Shown here piece by piece: positions 58,141 through 64,000 of a stretch of DNA of 64,000 bases. This DNA comes from Choristoneura fumiferana (Eukaryota > Arthropoda > Insecta > Lepidoptera > Tortricidae), in contig NC_133485.1 in assembly GCF_025370935.1 (NCBI RefSeq), positions 11,868,333 to 11,932,332 of the forward strand, read 5' to 3'. The position numbers and the translations under genes are program-made. The notes beneath the pieces were generated by a model that did not search any database, was not told where the DNA came from, and was given only the letters and a program-made list of their open reading frames with translations. The stretch's first letter is position 1; each line of letters opens with the position of its first letter.

Positions 58141-58699
58141 GCAGTAGAAGCATTACTAAATGTGGGCCTTATCAGGCGGCGTCCCGCCGGTGTTATAAAG
58201 TGACTCATGTTTCAAGATTAGTTCTGAGAGAGACGTGGCTGTTGCAGTGTAGTCTATCCTTGTTCTATAATTAAGCTTAAGTATAAGTTAGAGCAGTGCA
58301 GAATGCTTATTAGCCGCCTAAATGCACGTTTAAAAAAGTCCTTAGCTACTCTACCGGAGCAGGCCGGCCGCCAGATGCGCGAAATAATTATGTGTCCCGG
58401 AACGGGACAGATGCCACATACGCGCTAATATAAAAAATGACATCCGCCATAATGCGTCTATTTCTTTTTCTCCGGGAGCGGGAATTTGCCACACGAAGGG
58501 ATACTTGGTAATACATGCTTGTTCAAATAATAATAGTTTTAACTATAATATAAAAACAAATATATACCTCGTTGAGTTTCTTGCCGGATTCTTCTCAGCA
58601 GAGGTTTTTCCGAACCGGTGGTAGATTTTTTTTGACATTCATAAGTGCTTGTTATAGCCTAAATTGAATAAAGATATTTTGACTTTGACTTTGACTTTG
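58141..58699 (+). repeat. LINE 3' region with (TTTGAC)n tail
   Basis: It ends TTGAATAAAGATATTTTGAC and then TTTGAC repeats to 58699. Before it lies TTTCTTGCCGGATTCTTCTC and CCGAACCGGTGGTAG, words I associate with common lepidopteran LINE 3' ends. The coding part is not recognisable. Confidence 0.55.
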
Positions 58700-59310
58700 A
58701 ATTGATAGTCTCAAAGGGACGTACGAGAATTTTTATTCTAAAAAATTATTACTGATTGAGTGAAAAAAATCCTACTTCGAAATTCAATTTTTAAGAAACT
58801 GAAGCCAATTAGACAGTTTTTTTTAATTACTTCTCTAGCTTATGACGTTTCTAACGATATGCTACACACTGATAAAAAAAACTGAGTCAAAACCGGGATA
58901 TTCCACCCCATTGACGGAAAGTAGGTAACACCTTATTCAATAAATTACGTACTAAACTTCATGATAAATTTCAAATGTGATTTCGCAAATAAATTTCGAA
59001 AAACATAGAGGTGCGAGCACGGATTTGAGCCCACGACCCTCTGCTCATTACAGCCACCCTCCTTCCAGCCACCTCTTCATATGGATTTGTATGGGTATGC
59101 GCTCACTACAACAACTCCGTAGCGTCACCGGATCGCCTCACTCGTGAGGTTGCCACCCGCGGACGGCGAGTGGACCACTCGGTGACAGCCCGCTGCTCAC
59201 AGCAATAGTGACTAATAGGAAATTCGTGGATCACGCGAGGTCCACTCGTTGGTACCCGTGGACCACCTGTCGATAACGAGCGGACGCCGAAAGTCGAGGC
59301 AGTGCAGCAA

Positions 59311-59435
59311 GGCTACTACGAAACTCGAAACTCGAAGTTCGTATCGTACCGTCCCTCTCGCTCTCGTATTAAACAGTTATAAGTGTCAGAAGGACCGCAC
59401 GACACGAACTTCGAGTTTCGAGTTTCGTAGTAGCT
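59311..59435. repeat. CTACTACGAA-type foldback MITE, copy 5
   Basis: Near-perfect palindrome from GGCTACTACGAAACTCGAAA to TCGAGTTTCGTAGTAGC. This is the best preserved copy of the family. It sits in a GC-richer block (59100-59480) that has its own weak symmetry. Confidence 0.75.
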
Positions 59436-60359
59436 CTGCTGGTCGAGTGCCGGGTGGCTCTAATGAGCAGTGACCTTAAGAGGCCATAGGTCGAACTATT
59501 GGACCACTTACTCGTCTTACTCCGAGGGGGGAGTTCTCAAAACCGGGCGCTACAGTTAATTTCATGTGTGTATTGAAGTTAACATTATTTTTCATCTCAA
59601 TTGCTGTAATTTTCCATTAATCGACTGATCGAGAAAAAACTTCATGATGTTAATTGTTTCGGTACACTCATTAATCATCTATTCTCATTGTTTAGATTAT
59701 TATACATCAAGGGTAAAAGGATAAAAAAAGTCCGTTGCTGCCTTGTGGCTTGACCTACGGTCTGTTCAGACTGAGTTTCCACCAAAGATGTGCGAGGATG
59801 TGTTGCGAAGAATGTGTTTTTAACCGACTTCAAAAAAAGGAGTAGGTTATCTATTCGGTTGTATTTTTTATAATGTTACCTCATAACTCCATCATTTTAG
59901 ATCCGATTTGAAAAAAAAAAATTGTGTTCGTCTAGGAATACTTACAATTAGGTCTCATAAGCACCAAATCAGGATTTGATGATTGAATCCTAAGGAAATC
60001 GAGGGAAATCTTCAAATGTTGTAGGGATACCTATGGTAATTTTGATATATTTAGTAGTAACTCGTGCATTTGCTCTTGAAAATCATCATTTGGTGAAGTG
60101 GAACTGATGATGAAAACCACAGTTGACCATCGGAGTTACTACTCAATAACAAGCTTAGTATTTCATGGGTTGAATTTCAATTACTTTAACACAATTGCTA
60201 AGTAATTTATGCTTCTCGTAATGCATATGGTGAAATGGAATGGGTGGTGAAGCACCATAACTCCTCAATAAAGAAAGTCTCTGCATCGGAAAAAGCAATA
60301 TTTTGTAAAATGTGACGAGCAGTTGACATGAAACCACCACGACGACGGTTTCGATATGG

Positions 60360-60735
60360 TTTCACGGGATACCCGTAAAAGTAACACATTTGGAGTTGAA
60401 ATAAAAAATACAAAAAGAATCCAAAAACCAATCATAATTTGATTGCTTAGTAGCGACATCTCTTGTCTGGGTGAGCGGTTGGTTCTGAAAGAGTGTGACG
60501 TCTCTCGATGAGAGCGGAACATAGATGTCGCTAGTGCTGCTGCATAAGTAGCGTAGTAAAAATAAGCAACCTGAGATATGTATGCATAGGAAAAATTCGT
60601 GTCTAGATTCCTGTCCAGCGGTGGTGTAGGGGTTATAGCACGCAGCACGGATTGCTGAGGACCTGGGTTCGATTCCCAGCGCTGGTCTCTTTTTCTGGTT
60701 TTTCTGTGCATCCATGTCTCAGTTTGTATTTTCGA
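60360..60735 (+). repeat. tRNA-like unit-bearing repeat, single-armed copy
   Basis: The order is a TTCACGGGATACCCGTAAAA segment, then a core AGCGACATCTCTTGTCTGGG with the mirrored AGATGTCGCTAG, then a tRNA-like block (60613-60687) and the end TTTTTCTGGTTTTTCTGTGC. In the palindrome at 34843-35289 the first segment instead follows the tRNA-like block (35290-35375), so the order is circularly permuted. Antisense open frames here are by-products. Confidence 0.65.
60613..60687 (+). repeat. tRNA-like unit, diverged copy
   Basis: The acceptor-like ends CCAGCG/CGCTGG and the loop-closing stem CAGC/GCTG both differ from the 35163-35236 copy but remain paired. The B box GGTTCGATTCC is unchanged. The loop ACGGATT again lacks U33. 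Confidence 0.6.
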
Positions 60736-61682
60736 TATAAATCGATTTGTTACAAATTCATTAAATTTGACAAATATTTAAAGAAAGAAAGAAAACATTT
60801 ATTCGTGACATTACATGACGTGAAGTGACATGGATAAGAATAATAATGATAAAAACAGAAATAGAATTCCAACTGTGAGAGGTATGCAGTATACGAAATT
60901 ATTTTATATAAAAAAAAAACAAGAGAAGCGGCGTTCGTGCAACGAGGTTGCATTCTTTATTAAAAGAGCGGGAAATTTACAAGTTGTCATGTATTTTATT
61001 GGGTTCGATATATTTTTAATATCATAAACTTAATTTAAGATTGTAATCAACACATTTGATCCTATCTCTCGCTTTTTTTGTGTTGAAGTGAAAGTGGCAG
61101 ATCAAAGTGAAGTTCAAATATTTGGAATTCAGTGAGTAGACCCAGCACTGTCCACAGCATTAAAAAAAAAAGTTGCTCACGGAGTGAGCAAAATGCGATT
61201 TTGCTCACTGATTTCTCATAGCAAAACCTGCCTGTTTGAGGTGCTGAGGTGAAAAAAATATTTAAATATTTCACAGCGTATTTATTTTATTTCAATATAC
61301 TCCTCTAATAGCTTCACAAATGGAGCTCCGTAATGCCTATCTTGCAGAAAAACCGATAGCAAATTTCTTTGGCAACGTCAGCGTTTTAAACGCAGCACAC
61401 AAGGTTATACCTATTATTTCATTCTATTTAGATAAACATAGCCACCAAAGTCTAACGTTTCTGGCGTTCGCGATCGCAATCAAATGACAGTTTTTGTATG
61501 CGAAATCTGTCATTTGATTGCGATCGCGAGCTTAAGAAACGTTACGCAATACGGCCTCTGGTTATAGTTGCGATTCAAGGTGGTTGCAGGCCGCTTCCAT
61601 CCGAAGCAACTGGAGGTCTATGGCGAATGTCCAAAAGAGGTTGTTCTACGGCTGAGCTGATGCGATGATCATGAAAATTTCA

Positions 61683-64000
61683 CTATTTCTTGTACTTCTT
61701 ACTGATCTTGTTCCAGGTTTTGGGGTACTTCCTCTTAGTTTCGCTGACGTAGGTTTTGATAACGACTTGCTGCCGCGGCGTGCAATGCGCGCAGTGGTCC
61801 TTCGCTATCTCTGGAGCTAGTTCTGTAATAAACCAAAGACAAAATTAGGGGTCCATACAGGGGTCCATATCGGCTCGCATACTTAATGAAAGTCCGAATG
61901 TAATGTTTGTCAGAATGATCGTTTGTCAAAAGTCTTTTTTCTCTGAATCCAATAATTGTTCAAAATTTTGAACATGAAACTACCGTGAGACTCACTCATA
62001 TTTTATATAATGACCCGGATAACTCACGTCTTAAATCGAGTTTAGCTCGACATGTTTCGGGCTAATCCGTAGCCCTTCGTCTTCGGAGCAACGCGACTCA
62101 GCGGCTGCTGCAACACGCGCACTGCGCGCCGCCGCTCTGCTCGCGCGACTACCCGACGAAACTGACACCGGCACACAACTACCCGCGTTTTCATCATCAT
62201 TACAACATCATTGCTCCGAAGACGAAGGGCTACGGATTAGCCCGAAACATGTCGAGCTAAACTCAATTTAAGACGTGAGTTATCCGGGTCATTATATAAA
62301 ATATTGTTCAAAATTGTTATGAAACAAACCTACCTAACCTATACTTTTCTACAGGATGACCATTTAAATTTTTCAGAAAAAAATATGGTTTCAGTGGGAA
62401 AATAATTATGACAAACGATGATTCGGACAAACATTACAGTATTACTAACAAAAGTATGCAAACTTTGGCGCTTCCCAAAATTAGACTAAACTCTTTAATT
62501 TTATCATCACATCTAAGCTCAAGTTCACAATTTTTAATAGTGAGTAATGTGCCCCTATCGGTTTGTTACATTCACTATTTTACTTCTCCTCCCCAGTTAG
62601 AATAAAATTTAAAAAATCTGTCTATGCGGGCCACTATAACGCTTCTTTGGGTTATAATATAACGCATAATTCGTAATGTTAACGGTATCTTTCCCGTTCG
62701 ATAAATTTCCGTTCGATAAATTTCCATTTGCACAGTCAAGCAAATTTTTTGAGCTATTTTTTATTTATATTTCTATTACGGTTACGATGTCATGCTCAAT
62801 AGTGATTTTTCGAAATTCATGGGCAAAATTGTTACATTTGAAATTTACCACGAGCCATACGGTGAAGGAAAATATCGTCAAGAAACCTGCGCAAACCTGC
62901 GAAGTAATTCCGTGGTATTGTGTAAAGTTCCCAATTCGTGTTGGGATTGGGAATTGCGGCGCATGCCCTCTTATTCTGAGGCCTGTGCCCAGCAATGGGA
63001 TGTATACCGGATGTGGCCTGTAATATGAGCAAATAATTAAAACATAGATAGCACTCCTCAAACTGAACAACATTAGTTCAACGACTTTTAAAAATAATTA
63101 GTTTTTTTTTTAATTTTTATTACTTTTTACATTTTTAAGTTTATTCGAAAAAGCAATGTAAAGCAAAATATTTGATGTTTGTAGCGTGATAGGCGACCTC
63201 AGTTGTGTTCTAGGATGGCGTACATTGATAGCAGTATTTAATTTGTATGAAAAAAGGAAAATTCAAAGACTCCATTATTTTTAAAAGTTGCTCAACTCAT
63301 TTTATTCAGTTTGACGGGGACGATGTATGTTTTAAATTTTTGCTCGTATTACGGGCCACACCCGGTATAGAGGCCAGTGGTCCCAAACTTTTTCAGTTTG
63401 TGGCGCAATTATAGGCTTGGTAATTTCGTCGCGGCGCCCTTGCAGCTCGGGAGACTGGCTAGTTAATAAGTTTTTGGTAAAAATTACGTTTTTAACACAA
63501 GCTTTTGTGCTGACTGTACTTTTTGTTGACTGTACTTATATTGTCACCCAAACTACATTTGCATACCAAATTTCAAGTCGATGCCATTAACCGTTGAAGA
63601 GTTCCATCCTGTGGAGACGATCCTGGCCAGACTACCAGGATGTCACTACCAAATTATTACATTGTCACGCATTTTACATAAGCATACCAAATTTCAAGTC
63701 AATCCAACTACTGAAAGTTGGTCGAATTTAACTTGCAAGATTTGATTACAGACAGACAGGCAGACCGACAGATAGGTAGACAACGGGACAGGTGAAACTA
63801 AATAAAAGCTTGTAAAATAAGCATGATGATTTTCACCAGATTGCCTAAGTTTCCCGAGTAACAGGAGTCCCACACGGCGCCCTTGGCTATACACCAGCGC
63901 GCCTTAGGGCGCCGTGGCGCACATTTTGGGAACCCCATGATATAGGCTGTGATGATGATGATGCTCGAAAACGGTGGAAAATGTCTTTACCTTTAACTTC
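61683..64000 (-). CDS. chemosensory protein, CSP-I, 5' part beyond the window
   Basis: Exon 2 is 61822-61683 on the minus strand: LAPEIAKDHCAHCTPRQQ, then YPKTWNKISKKYKK and a stop. It starts after TTTATTACAG. The last ten bases of the preceding exon are visible at the right edge (64000-63991, GAAGTTAAAG|GTAAAG), which gives the phase-1 join EVK-E-LAPEI expected for the family. The intron is 63990-61823 (2.2 kb). Only the C-x2-C pair is in view. The last exon is as short as that of CSP-H (46 complete codons), so I infer a short CSP. Signal peptide and first cysteine pair lie outside the window. Confidence 0.85.
61998..62304. repeat. inverted repeat with 93-base arms and GC-rich loop
   Basis: Arms 61998-62090 and 62212-62304 differ at one position that I can see (AAATCGAG against AAATTGAG on the same sense). 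Each contains GAGTTTAGCTCGACATG and TACGGATTAGCCCG or its complement. The 121-base loop is GC-rich (GCGCACTGCGCGCCGCC). It lies in the CSP-I intron. A transcript crossing it would fold into a long hairpin. Confidence 0.8.
62795..63002 (+). repeat. SINE body, interrupted
   Basis: Body words AATTTACCACGAGCCATACG and CCCTCTTATTCTGAGGCC are followed by GCAATGGGATG at 62992. The expected tail (TATAGGCTG plus GAT repeats) appears only at about 63941-63963, beyond two other elements. Confidence 0.6.
63003..63369. mobile_element. TIR element, TATACCGG...GAGCAAA family, short copy
   Basis: The left end TATACCGGATGTGGCCTG mirrors the right end CGGGCCACACCCGGTATA. The inner GGCGACCTCAGTTGTG and GGCGTACATTGATAGC blocks match the long copy at 38675-39541. 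It sits inside the SINE. Confidence 0.65.
63375..63938. mobile_element. probable non-autonomous hAT element
   Basis: The left end CCAGTGGTCCCAAACTTTTT and right end GGCGCACATTTTGGGAACCC are the CAGTGG(T)TCCCAAA-type terminal repeats frequent in hAT elements. There is no transposase ORF. A clean 8-base duplication was not found, perhaps because of decay. Confidence 0.55.

Noticed and set aside
60265..60715. Two overlapping antisense frames of 117 and 148 codons
   Set aside because: They cross a repeat whose B box is read as GIEPRSS in one frame; a common false protein in insect genomes.
1..64000. CRISPR array, bacterial operon or ribosomal RNA
   Set aside because: No regular direct repeats with unique spacers, no dense coding, no rRNA words; splice sites and repeats are those of an insect nucleus.

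Overview
The window reads as AT-rich nuclear DNA from a lepidopteran (moth or butterfly). The main reason is a run of nine chemosensory protein loci (CSP, OS-D/A10 family). Eight of the nine keep, or very probably keep, the family's phase-1 intron after a Lys codon. A second reason is the repeat content: tRNA-headed SINEs with GAT-rich tails, short Helitron-like elements ending in CTAG, RTE-like and TTTGAC-tailed LINE ends, a maT-type mariner and many small foldback elements. This placement is an inference from gene and repeat character; no species is claimed.

Layout, left to right. 1-5.5 kb is intergenic repeats. CSP-A (6498-7496, +) and CSP-B (13270-15269, +) are a close tandem pair. CSP-C (17157-18839, -) and CSP-D (20033-22909, -) follow in the other orientation. 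About 13 kb without recognisable genes (23.8-36.7 kb) holds SINEs, Helitron-like elements and a large palindrome carrying tRNA-like arms. CSP-E (coding 40617-41000, +) has no intron in its coding region, but a likely TATA-driven 5' UTR exon lies 3.8 kb upstream. CSP-F (41539-43304, -) is tail to tail with E. A single-exon 535-codon gene (44683-46290, +) resembles EFHB/CFAP21, a ciliary/flagellar EF-hand protein, and breaks the CSP array. CSP-G (48227-49773, -), the short divergent CSP-H (52546-53813, -) and CSP-I (61683 to beyond the right edge, -) complete the array, with a decayed mariner between H and I.

The CSPs are small secreted helical proteins of about 111-127 residues with a signal peptide and four cysteines (C-x6-C, then C-x2-C). 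Family members bind hydrophobic ligands in sensillar lymph and other tissues. The array looks like birth by tandem duplication followed by divergence: A/B are closest, C/D/E keep the YTD(R/K)(Y/F/W)D start, F/G form a pair with VIPEAL/VLPETL after the intron, and H and I have short C-terminal exons. Introns and spacers carry most of the repeats. The most informative of these are nested or flanked by target duplications, so insertion histories can be read directly.
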